Assembly (NCBI RefSeq): GCF_009720745.1
Contig: NZ_WNKX01000035.1
Span: forward strand, 1-45,027
Length of the DNA stretch: 45,027 bases
From: Massilia eburnea
GTDB lineage: Bacteria; Pseudomonadota; Gammaproteobacteria; Burkholderiales; Burkholderiaceae_D
Reading direction: 5' to 3'
The position numbers were made by a program, and so were the translations under genes. Of this stretch, positions 7,354 through 15,010 are shown piece after piece (the first letter of the stretch is position 1; each line of letters begins with the position of its first letter). The notes under the pieces were generated by a model. The model had not been told where the DNA came from and searched no databases. It saw only the letters and a program-made list of their open reading frames with translations.

Positions 7354-8553
7354 TTACGCGGCAGTCAGCGCCAGTACGACCAGCGCGTACATGGTCAGCA
7401 CGATGAACGCTACGACCAGCATGACGCAGGTGCGCCAGAAGGCGCCGAAGCGCGAAATGCCGTAAGTGCCGCGCAGCTGCATGAACATGTGCACCGGGGG
7501 GACGAAGGCGAACAGGCTGGCCGCCCAGCCGCCGAAGTTGAAGTAGCCCAGAGTGGCGACGACCGTGAACAACAGCGACATGAACGACAGCGAATACAGC
7601 GAGAACACTGCGTGGTCGTACATCGTGATGCCGCGGCGCCAGAAGAACATCAGCCACAGGAAGGGCATCGAAATCGGCACCAGCATGAACGAATATTTAT
7701 ATGCCGCGTTTTTCAGCTTGTACTTGGCCAACTCAGGGTTGTCGACTGCGTGCTTGATGCCCTTATTGATCCACTTGATGTCGGAATATGTGTTTTCCTT
7801 CTCGCCCGGCTTGTCTGCTTTCGGCGTGATATCGATTTCTTTTGCGATTTCCTGCAGCACGCCAGGGCTCTTCACTGCCTTGTCCGCCCCTTCAGGCGCC
7901 GGTGCAGTCTCGGTGAATTTGCTGGTGCTGCTCATGGCGACCTTGCCGGCAGCCAAACCGGCATTCAGGCCATCGAGCTTTTTCTGCGCCGCTTCCAGAT
8001 GGCGTTTGGCGGACTCCGCATCGGCGCTGCCAGGTTCCGCTTCTTTCAGCTCGCTCTCAGCCTCGGCGATCGCTTCCTTCTGGGCTTCGATCTTCTTCGT
8101 CATTTTCTGTTCGAAGCGGGCCTTGCCGTCCTTGCCTTCGGAGACGGTGGCAGGCTCTGAACTGGTGCCCATCGTCAGCGAGAAAATGAAGAACATGAAG
8201 AACATCATGAACAGGAACAGCGCCAGCGGCGATACGAAGCGGGTGCGCTGGCCGTCGATGTAGCGGCGCGTCAGCTGGCCTGGGCGCGCGACCAGCAGCG
8301 GCAAGGTGCGCCATCCTTTGGTGTCGAAGTGGAACAGGCCGTGGATCAACTCTTCGCCCAAGTGCAGCACCGATTTGTGCAAGTGGCCCTTCTGGCCGCA
8401 TTGGCCGCAGTAATTGCCATGCACCGGAGTGCCGCAATTGGCGCAAGGCGCGCCGTGGGCATGTTCGCCGGTCTTGCCAGCGTCGCCCTCAACTTCCGAC
8501 GCCACCAGGCTGGCCGTCAACAAATCGCCTGCTGCTTCAATCTCGAGTCCCAT
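7354..8553 (-). CDS. DUF3667 domain membrane protein with zinc ribbon and coiled coil
   Basis: A 399-residue protein. Residues 37-52 form a Cys4 zinc ribbon (C37, C40, C49, C52), followed by the DUF3667 signature region GWRTLPLLVARPGQLTRRYI and a membrane helix at about 106-128. A charged, Lys/Glu/Ala-rich predicted coiled coil spans about 141-197, followed by a Pro/Lys-rich linker to about 260. Three to four membrane helices occupy 286-399. The function of the family is unknown. A GGGGGA ribosome binding site precedes the ATG. The long central coiled coil between the membrane parts is notable and would lie in one soluble compartment. Confidence 0.86.
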   Translation of the reverse strand: MGLEIEAAGDLLTASLVASEVEGDAGKTGEHAHGAPCANCGTPVHGNYCGQCGQKGHLHKSVLHLGEELIHGLFHFDTKGWRTLPLLVARPGQLTRRYIDGQRTRFVSPLALFLFMMFFMFFIFSLTMGTSSEPATVSEGKDGKARFEQKMTKKIEAQKEAIAEAESELKEAEPGSADAESAKRHLEAAQKKLDGLNAGLAAGKVAMSSTSKFTETAPAPEGADKAVKSPGVLQEIAKEIDITPKADKPGEKENTYSDIKWINKGIKHAVDNPELAKYKLKNAAYKYSFMLVPISMPFLWLMFFWRRGITMYDHAVFSLYSLSFMSLLFTVVATLGYFNFGGWAASLFAFVPPVHMFMQLRGTYGISRFGAFWRTCVMLVVAFIVLTMYALVVLALTAA

Positions 8554-8571
8554 TGAACATCCCCCACTAAC

Positions 8572-9129
8572 TTATTTGAATAGTAATTGCGAAACAGCGT
8601 CTTGCGACTTGATGACGGTGGCGTACTCGCCGTGCAAATTCGACAGTGCCATGGCGTGAACCTCTTGCGGGCTACGATGCACTCCGTCGAAATCGGTTTG
8701 TGCATAGGCATAACAGCCATCTTCCGCGACGAAGGTCTTGAAGCCCAGGTTACCGGCGGTGCGGGCAGTCGCCTCAACTGAATGATTGGTGCTGACGCCA
8801 ACGATCAGTACTTCCGCGATCCCGCGCGTGTGCAGCCAGCGCTCCAGGCCCGTGCTGATGAAAGCATCGGGCACATTTTTCTCCACTACATGTTCACTGG
8901 CCAAAGGCGAAAGCGCCGGCTGGAATTCAGCGCCGGGCTGGCCCGGCCAGAATGGTGATCCCGGCGTGCGGGACATGTGCCGGACATGGATTACCGGCGC
9001 GCCCTGCGCGCGCCACTGCGCCAGCAGGCTGGCAATGGCATGCTCCGCCTGATGGTTGTTGCGCTTTGCGGCGCCGGACCATGTCATGCCCACCTGCATG
9101 TCGATGATGATCAGTGCAGTCTTCTGCAT
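8572..9129 (-). CDS. Isochorismatase-fold (cysteine hydrolase family) protein with Ser at the nucleophile position
   Basis: A 185-residue Rossmann-like hydrolase. Asp10 in LIIIDMQVGM and Lys84 in VVEKNVPDAF match two members of the usual Asp-Lys-Cys triad. The third position, in VGVSTNHSVEATAR, is Ser117 where most amidase-type members carry Cys. The rest of the motif and the GNLGF helix are well conserved. It is cytoplasmic with no signal. The reaction is uncertain: isochorismatase-type or other members work without the Cys, and a Ser-bearing subgroup probably exists. It is on the same strand as its neighbours but separated by short gaps. Confidence 0.88.
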   Translation of the reverse strand: MQKTALIIIDMQVGMTWSGAAKRNNHQAEHAIASLLAQWRAQGAPVIHVRHMSRTPGSPFWPGQPGAEFQPALSPLASEHVVEKNVPDAFISTGLERWLHTRGIAEVLIVGVSTNHSVEATARTAGNLGFKTFVAEDGCYAYAQTDFDGVHRSPQEVHAMALSNLHGEYATVIKSQDAVSQLLFK

Positions 9130-9181
9130 TGAAAATGATATGAAATCTTCGGGGCATTAAAGATATCACATCATTAGTAAA

Positions 9182-9706
9182 TTAACAGCCCCCGGGCCGC
9201 TCAGGCGGCCGCGAGAAAAGCATGCGCGGCAGGTTGGACGGCGAGGACGGGTCGCGCAGGAAGTCGCACAGCATGTCGGCATAAACGCCGGGATCGCTCT
9301 CGCGCTGGTAGACGAGTGCAAAGTAATCGGCCAGGACTTCGGCCTGCGCTTCCATATTGAAGTCGCACAGGCGCAGCTGGGGCGACACTTCGTAGTCATA
9401 GCGCAAGCCAAGCCGGATGGCGCCGCGCCACATGACGGGGTAGCCAAGCTGGTACTGCCATACGTGCGCCATCTCGTGCATGAACCATTGCTGCTCGGGC
9501 GGCGTGGCGAGCGAGAAGTCCGGGCGGTAGCGGGAAATGTGGAAATACAGTTCGCCGTTGGGCGTGATGCAGACGTCTTTTCGCTGCAGGAAAGGGATGA
9601 AGCGGGTGTTGTGGATGCGCACCCGCCGGTAGTCGATCGCGCTGCCGAACACCAGCCGGGCCAGCGCGATCTCACCCGACGTCAAAGGTCGGGCGATGAC
9701 TTCCAT
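9182..9706 (-). CDS. Putative HExxH zinc metallopeptidase-like protein
   Basis: A 174-residue protein with a zinc-binding motif H77-E78-M79-A80-H81 in the segment FMHEMAHVWQYQ. A downstream acidic helix with Glu119 and Glu123 (NMEAQAEVLADYF) could supply the third ligand, as in gluzincin-type enzymes. There is no signal peptide. Similar small proteins are annotated only as Vgr-related or hypothetical. Its ATG overlaps the stop of eda (TGATG at 9704-9708), so it is probably translated from the edd-eda mRNA, although no carbohydrate role is apparent. It may be a catalytically active peptidase or only keep the fold. Confidence 0.77.
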   Translation of the reverse strand: MEVIARPLTSGEIALARLVFGSAIDYRRVRIHNTRFIPFLQRKDVCITPNGELYFHISRYRPDFSLATPPEQQWFMHEMAHVWQYQLGYPVMWRGAIRLGLRYDYEVSPQLRLCDFNMEAQAEVLADYFALVYQRESDPGVYADMLCDFLRDPSSPSNLPRMLFSRPPERPGGC

Positions 9707-10326
9707 CAGTGGCGCAGGGCGCTGGCCGCCTTGGCGATGGCGGTGATGCGGTCCCAGTCGCCGGCTTGCATGGCGTCTTTCGGGGTCAGCCAGGAGCCGC
9801 CGACGCAGGCCACGTTCTTCCGGGACAGGAAGGCAGGCGCGGTGTCTTGCGAAATGCCGCCGGTCGGGCAGAACACGACGTCCGACAGTGGGCCGGCAAT
9901 CGCGTTCAACATGCCGACGCCGCCGGCTGGAACGGCCGGGAACAGTTTCAATTGCTTGAAGCCTTGTTCACGCGCTTTCATCACCTCGGACGGAGTCATC
10001 ACGCCCGGCAGCAGCGGCAAGCCACTGGACTTGGCGGCGCCGATCAGCGCATCGGTCAGGCCCGGCGAGACGCCGAACACGGCGCCAGCGTCGCGTGCGG
10101 CAGCGAATTCTTCAGGCTGGGTCAGCGTGCCGACGCCGACGATGGCGCCTTCCACCTGGCTCATGGCGCGGATCGCGCCCAGGCCGTGCTGGGTGCGCAG
10201 GGTCACTTCCAGCACGCGGATGCCGCCTGCCACCAGCGCTTTTGCCAGCGGCACGGCGTGGTCAGGGTCGTCAATCGCAATCACAGGGATCACGGCGGAA
10301 GTACGCATAATGTCGAGCAGGGTCAT
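9706..10326 (-). CDS. eda: 2-dehydro-3-deoxy-6-phosphogluconate (KDPG) aldolase
   Basis: Cleaves KDPG to pyruvate and glyceraldehyde 3-phosphate, the last specific step of the Entner-Doudoroff pathway. The 206-residue TIM barrel has the conserved VLEVTLRT strand, GVGTLTQPEE, the Schiff-base lysine region QLKLFPA and CPTGGI. The start is placed at 10326, where the ATG follows the edd stop by a single base. An upstream ATG at 10356 would lie inside edd and add ten untypical residues. The order edd then eda on one mRNA is classical. Confidence 0.96.
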   Translation of the reverse strand: MTLLDIMRTSAVIPVIAIDDPDHAVPLAKALVAGGIRVLEVTLRTQHGLGAIRAMSQVEGAIVGVGTLTQPEEFAAARDAGAVFGVSPGLTDALIGAAKSSGLPLLPGVMTPSEVMKAREQGFKQLKLFPAVPAGGVGMLNAIAGPLSDVVFCPTGGISQDTAPAFLSRKNVACVGGSWLTPKDAMQAGDWDRITAIAKAASALRH

Positions 10327-10327
10327 G

Positions 10328-12250
10328 TCAGGCTTTCTTTGCGAGGAAATCTTCATCGGAACCGGGCACGGTCATGCCCACGTCTTCTTTACCATGCAGC
10401 AGCACGGTGGTCGGGATCGGCGACGGCAGCGGGAAGGTGGTTGCGCCCTGCTCCGCTTCGCTCACGGTGCTGCGGAACATGGAGAACAGTTCGCGGCCCA
10501 TGCCGATCTGGTTTGGCGACAGGTCCGCTTGCGCCATCGAGCGGCCATGCCACACTTCGGACGACACCAGTGCTTCCAGCGTGCCGGTCGAAGCACAGAC
10601 GCGGATGATGTCGCCGTCGCGCACCAGGCCCAGTGGCCCGCCAGCCAGGATTTCCGGCGACACGTGAATCGCGGCCGGCACCTTGCCCGAAGCGCCCGAC
10701 ATGCGGCCGTCGGTCACCAGGGCGACCTTGCGGCCGGCGTCCTGCAGGTTGGCCAGTGCCGGGGTCAGGGAGTGCAGTTCAGGCATGCCGTTGGCGCGCG
10801 GGCCCTGGAAGCGGATCACGGCCACGAAGTCGCGATCCAGTTCGCCGGCCTTGTAAGCGTCCATGAAGGCTTCCTGCGAATCGAAGACCAGCGCAGGCGC
10901 TTCCACCGTACGGTGTTCTTCCTTCACTGCGGAGACTTTCATGATGGCGCGGCCCAGGTTGCCCTGCACCAGCACCATGCCGCCGTCTTTCGAGAACGGG
11001 TCGGCAGCGCCGCGCAGCACCTTCTCGTCGGCGCTCTTGAGCGGGGCATCCTTGAAAATGACGCCGGTCGCGTCGTCGTTCAGGAACGGCTCGGCGCAGT
11101 GCGCGCGCAGCCCCTTGCCCAGGATGGTATTGACGTCTTCGTGCAGCAGGCCGGCATCCAGCAATTCACGGATGACGAAGCCGGTACCGCCGGCGGCGTG
11201 GAAATGGTTCACGTCAGCGTCGCCGTTCGGGTAGATGCGGCACAACAGCGGCACGACGGAGGACAGTTCGTTGAAATCGTCCCAGTCGATCACGACGCCG
11301 GCCGCCTTGGCAATCGCCACCAGGTGCAGGGTGTGGTTGGTCGAACCGCCGGTAGCCAGCAGGCCCACCACGGCGTTGATGATGGCTTTTTCGTCGACGA
11401 TATGACCGACCGGCATGTATTCATTGCCCATCTCGGTGATGCGGGCCGCGTGCTGGGCGGCGGCAGCGGTCAGCGCATCGCGCAGCGGGGTGTTCGGATT
11501 GATGAAAGCGGCGCCCGGCAGGTGCAGGCCCATGATTTCCATCAGCAGCTGGTTGGAGTTGGCGGTACCGTAGAAAGTGCAAGTGCCGGCGCCATGATAG
11601 GACTGGGCCTCCCCTTCCAGCAGTTCTTCGCGAGTGGCCTTGCCTTGCGCGTAGCGCTGGCGGATGGCGGCTTTCTCTTTGTTCGACAGGCCGGAAGTCA
11701 TCGGGCCGGCCGGCACGAATACCGCAGGCAGGTGGCCGAAGTGCAGTGCGCCGATCAGCAGGCCGGGCACGATCTTGTCGCACACGCCCAGGTACAGCAC
11801 GGAGTCGAACATATTGTGGGACAGGCCGATGGCAGTCGACATGGCGATCGCATCGCGCGAGAACAGCGACAACTCCATGCCCGGCTGGCCCTGGGTTACG
11901 CCATCGCACATGGCCGGCGTTGCGCCTGCGAACTGCGCTACCGCGCCAACCTTGCGCACCGCGTCCTTGATGATGGCCGGGAAGACTTCGAAGGGCTGGT
12001 GGGCCGACAGCATGTCGTTATAAGCCGAGATGATCGCCACGGAAGGCTTCTTCACTTCCTTCAGGATCAGTTTGTCGTTCGCCGGGAAAGCGGCAAAACC
12101 GTGCGCCAGGTTAGTGCAGGCCAGCGTGCCGCGCTGAGGGCGGCCTTTGACACGGGCCGCTTCGAGGTGCGCCAGGTAGGCGCCGCGGGAGACGCGGCTG
12201 CGCTGGATGACGCGCGCGGTGACTTTTTCCAGGACTGGATGCAACGGCAT
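10328..12250 (-). CDS. edd: 6-Phosphogluconate dehydratase
   Basis: Dehydrates 6-phosphogluconate to KDPG in the Entner-Doudoroff pathway. The enzyme belongs to the IlvD/Edd family and needs a [4Fe-4S] cluster. The 640 residues match family length. Key segments are SAYNDMLSAHQPFE, GATPAMCDGVTQGQPGMELS, LGVCDKIVPGLL with a cluster Cys, GTCTFYGTANSNQ with another, and TDGRMSGASGKVPAAIH near the C-terminus. It is divergent from pgi. The 186-base gap holds two HexR-like boxes, one (12276-12290) about 25 bases upstream of its ATG, in a position suited to repression. Confidence 0.97.
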   Translation of the reverse strand: MPLHPVLEKVTARVIQRSRVSRGAYLAHLEAARVKGRPQRGTLACTNLAHGFAAFPANDKLILKEVKKPSVAIISAYNDMLSAHQPFEVFPAIIKDAVRKVGAVAQFAGATPAMCDGVTQGQPGMELSLFSRDAIAMSTAIGLSHNMFDSVLYLGVCDKIVPGLLIGALHFGHLPAVFVPAGPMTSGLSNKEKAAIRQRYAQGKATREELLEGEAQSYHGAGTCTFYGTANSNQLLMEIMGLHLPGAAFINPNTPLRDALTAAAAQHAARITEMGNEYMPVGHIVDEKAIINAVVGLLATGGSTNHTLHLVAIAKAAGVVIDWDDFNELSSVVPLLCRIYPNGDADVNHFHAAGGTGFVIRELLDAGLLHEDVNTILGKGLRAHCAEPFLNDDATGVIFKDAPLKSADEKVLRGAADPFSKDGGMVLVQGNLGRAIMKVSAVKEEHRTVEAPALVFDSQEAFMDAYKAGELDRDFVAVIRFQGPRANGMPELHSLTPALANLQDAGRKVALVTDGRMSGASGKVPAAIHVSPEILAGGPLGLVRDGDIIRVCASTGTLEALVSSEVWHGRSMAQADLSPNQIGMGRELFSMFRSTVSEAEQGATTFPLPSPIPTTVLLHGKEDVGMTVPGSDEDFLAKKA

Positions 12251-12275
12251 GATCGTTCCTTTTCAATGAATTTCC

Positions 12276-12290
12276 GGAAATTTTACTACA
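12276..12290 (-). promoter_or_regulatory. Candidate HexR operator (edd side)
   Basis: Read on the minus strand this is TGTAGTAAAATTTCC. It matches about 12 of 15 positions of the HexR consensus TGTARTTWWAYTACA known from gammaproteobacteria. It lies in the divergent edd-pgi promoter region about 25 bases upstream of the edd start. The hexR gene itself is in the adjoining operon. The left half is strong, while the right half is degenerate. Confidence 0.5.
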
Positions 12291-12368
12291 AAATTTCCAA
12301 CCGCGAGCGTCTCAAATGCGTTAGAACACGCTTTCAAGTCCCGGAATCAACCAATATAGCGAAAGATT

Positions 12369-12383
12369 TGTAGTGAATTTACC
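12369..12383 (+). promoter_or_regulatory. Candidate HexR operator (pgi side)
   Basis: TGTAGTGAATTTACC matches 12 of 15 positions of the HexR consensus TGTARTTWWAYTACA. It lies just upstream of a plausible pgi -10 box TATAGT at 12395-12400, so binding here would overlap the -35 region of the pgi-zwf-hexR operon. It shares its TGTAGT half with the box at 12276-12290. Confidence 0.55.
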
Positions 12384-12436
12384 GATTTTTCCTGTATAGT
12401 TAAGCACAATTCATAAAACCATACGCACCGGACATT

Positions 12437-14086
12437 ATGCGCTTACCCGCCCTGACCTCCACCGCCGCCTACCAGGCCCTCGAAAACCACGCCCACGATG
12501 CCCGCGACTGGCATATGCGCCAGTTGTTCCAGAAGGACCCGGGCCGCTTTCCGCGCATGACGGTGGATGCCGCAGGCCTGTTCCTGGACTATTCCAAGAA
12601 CCGCGCCAACGACGAAACCATGCAATTGCTGGTGCACCTGGCGCGCACACGTGGCGTAGCCGAGCAGCGCGATGCCATGTTCGCTGGCGAGAAAATCAAT
12701 ATTACCGAACGCCGCAGCGTGCTGCACACCGCCCTGCGTATGCCGCGCGGCAAGGCCCTGAAGGTCGATGGCCAGGACGTGAACGCCGACGTGCACGCAG
12801 TCCTGGACCGCATCAAGGTCTTCACCGACAAAGTGCGCAATGGCGGCTGGCTGGGTCATACCGGCAAACCGATCACGGACGTGGTCAATATCGGCATCGG
12901 CGGCTCCGACCTGGGGCCGAAGATGGCGGTTCTGGCCCTGCGTTCCTACTGCCACCCGCGCCTGAAGATGCACTTCGTCTCCAATGTGGACGGCCACGAT
13001 ATGGATGCCGTGCTGGCGCAAGTGAATCCCGAGACCACGCTGTTCATCGTCGCCTCCAAGACTTTCACCACGGCGGAAACCATGCTGAATGCGCAGACTG
13101 CGCGCAGCTGGTTCCTGGCCAAGGCCAAGGAAACCGACCTGCCGCGCCACTTTGTCGCGGTGTCCACCAACACCGACGCCGTGCGCACCTTCGGCATCGA
13201 TCCCGAAAACATGTTCCCGTTCTGGGACTGGGTTGGCGGCCGCTATTCCGTGTGGTCGGCAATCGGCCTGTCGGTGGCGGTTGCGATCGGCTTCGGCTAC
13301 TTCCAGGCCTTCCTGGAAGGCGCGCACGCCATGGATGAACATTTCCGCGAAGCGCCGCTGGAAGCGAATATGCCGGTGCTGCTGGCACTGATCGGCTTCT
13401 GGAACCGCCAGTTCCTGGGCGCCAGCTCGCTGTCGATCGCGCCCTACCACCAGGACCTGAACCGTTTCCCTGCCTACCTGCAGCAACTCGACATGGAGAG
13501 CAACGGCAAGCGCGTGACCAAGAACGGCCAGCCTGTCGATACGCCAACCTGCCCTGTGGTCTGGGGCGAGTGCGGGACCAACGCGCAGCATGCCTATTTC
13601 CAGCTGCTGCACCAGGGCAGCGACATCACGCCGATCGATTTCATCGCCGCCCTGCGCGCCACGCACGACCTGCCGGGCCACCACGACGCCCTGCTGGCAA
13701 ACTGCTTCGCCCAGTCGGAAGCCTTCATGAAAGGCAAGACCGAAGATGAAGTGCGCGCCGAACTGAAAGGCGCCAATGTGCCGCCAGCCGAATTGGAAGA
13801 GCTGGTGCCGCACAAGACTTTCCCAGGCAACCGCCCTTCCAACACCATCCTGATGGACCAGCTGACGCCATCGGCACTGGGCGCCCTGATCGCCCTGTAC
13901 GAACACAAGACTTTTGTGCAGGGGGTGATCTGGAACATCGCCAGTTTCGACCAGTGGGGAGTGGAACTGGGCAAGGTGCTGGCCAAGAAGATCCAGGCCG
14001 AATTGACCGGCAAGGCCGATCCGGAAGCCCATGACAGCTCGACCAACGGCCTGATCGTGATGGCCAAAGCGGCGCAAATCCAATGA
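12437..14086 (+). CDS. pgi: Glucose-6-phosphate isomerase
   Basis: Interconverts glucose 6-phosphate and fructose 6-phosphate. The 549 residues match the long bacterial form. Both family signatures are present: FPFWDWVGGRYSVWSAIG in the middle and WNIASFDQWGVELGK near the C-terminus. NIGIGGSDLGP (phosphate binding) and the catalytic Glu segment VWGECGTNAQH also occur. A -10 like TATAGT lies at 12395-12400. It starts the operon pgi, SMP-30, zwf, hexR, divergent from edd-eda. In an organism relying on the Entner-Doudoroff route it would return fructose 6-phosphate to glucose 6-phosphate. Confidence 0.97.
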   Translation: MRLPALTSTAAYQALENHAHDARDWHMRQLFQKDPGRFPRMTVDAAGLFLDYSKNRANDETMQLLVHLARTRGVAEQRDAMFAGEKINITERRSVLHTALRMPRGKALKVDGQDVNADVHAVLDRIKVFTDKVRNGGWLGHTGKPITDVVNIGIGGSDLGPKMAVLALRSYCHPRLKMHFVSNVDGHDMDAVLAQVNPETTLFIVASKTFTTAETMLNAQTARSWFLAKAKETDLPRHFVAVSTNTDAVRTFGIDPENMFPFWDWVGGRYSVWSAIGLSVAVAIGFGYFQAFLEGAHAMDEHFREAPLEANMPVLLALIGFWNRQFLGASSLSIAPYHQDLNRFPAYLQQLDMESNGKRVTKNGQPVDTPTCPVVWGECGTNAQHAYFQLLHQGSDITPIDFIAALRATHDLPGHHDALLANCFAQSEAFMKGKTEDEVRAELKGANVPPAELEELVPHKTFPGNRPSNTILMDQLTPSALGALIALYEHKTFVQGVIWNIASFDQWGVELGKVLAKKIQAELTGKADPEAHDSSTNGLIVMAKAAQIQ

Positions 14087-14976
14087 GCCAATACAAGATC
14101 GACGTCGCCTGCAACGCCACCATGACGGTGGGCGAAAGCCCGCTGTGGGTGCCGGACGAGAAGGCCCTGTACTGGGTCGATATCGAAGGCTTCGCCATCC
14201 ATCGGCTGCGCACCGCCAGCGGCGAACATACGCAATGGAAAGTCGACAGCGAATCTTCTTCGCTGGCACGCGCGGCAAGCGGCGGCCTGATGGTCGCCCA
14301 GCGCCGCGGTTTTTCGCACTTCAATCCCGAGACCGGCGAAATGGAGCTGGTGGCGGAAGCGCCTTACGACCAGTCCACCACCCGCTTCAACGACGGCAAG
14401 TGCGACGCGGCGGGCCGTTTCTGGTGCGGCACGATTTACGAGCCGCGCGACAAGCCGGCGGCCGAGATGTTCGTGCTGGAACGCGGCCAGGTGCGCAAGG
14501 TCTGGTCCGGCGGCATGGTGAATTCGAATGGCCTGGGCTTCAGCCCGGACGGCAAGACCATGTTCCATGCCGAGACGGCCAGCCACCGCGTGACCCGGTT
14601 CGCTTTCGACCTGCTGTCGGGCACCGTCAGCGATGAACGCGAGGTACGCCGCTTCAGCACCGACAAGTCGGCGGCCGATTACGGCGGCCGCCCGGACGGC
14701 GCCGCGGTGGACAGCGAAGGCAATTACTGGGTCGCGATGTTCGAGGGCGGCCGCATTCTCAAGCTGTCGCCGCAGGGCGACCAGCTGGACGAGATCCGCC
14801 TGCCGGTGCGCTGCCCGACCATGGTGGCTTTCGGCGGCGACGATCTGCAAACCCTGTACATCACCACCGCCGGCAAGCGTCCGGCGGAAGAGCTGGCGGC
14901 CTTCCCGCTCACCGGCAAGATTTTGTCGGTGCGCGTGCCGGTGGCCGGCCGCATTGAACCCGCTTACATAGACTGA
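14083..14976 (+). CDS. SMP-30/gluconolactonase family protein
   Basis: A 297-residue six-bladed beta-propeller lactonase. Metal ligands typical of SMP-30 are all visible: Glu18 in VGESPLW, Asn149 in MVNSNGLGFSPDG and Asp205 in GGRPDGAAVD, with the substrate-site Asn103-Asp104 in RFNDGKCDAAG. There is no signal peptide, so it acts in the cytoplasm. It overlaps pgi by ATGA and precedes zwf by 34 bases. This is where a 6-phosphogluconolactonase would be expected, and no pgl gene is present in the cluster. Its likely job is opening the lactone made by Zwf, or free gluconolactone. Confidence 0.92.
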   Translation: MSQYKIDVACNATMTVGESPLWVPDEKALYWVDIEGFAIHRLRTASGEHTQWKVDSESSSLARAASGGLMVAQRRGFSHFNPETGEMELVAEAPYDQSTTRFNDGKCDAAGRFWCGTIYEPRDKPAAEMFVLERGQVRKVWSGGMVNSNGLGFSPDGKTMFHAETASHRVTRFAFDLLSGTVSDEREVRRFSTDKSAADYGGRPDGAAVDSEGNYWVAMFEGGRILKLSPQGDQLDEIRLPVRCPTMVAFGGDDLQTLYITTAGKRPAEELAAFPLTGKILSVRVPVAGRIEPAYID

Positions 14977-15010
14977 AGTAAACCCTGTATTAACTTACCT
15001 GAAGACGATT

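Noticed and set aside
9464..12373. A 969-codon open frame on the plus strand, opposite edd, eda and the HExxH gene
   Set aside because: It is antisense to well-conserved enzymes and its translation is a low-complexity mix of His, Arg, Gln, Ala and Gly. Long antisense frames arise from codon bias in high-GC genes.
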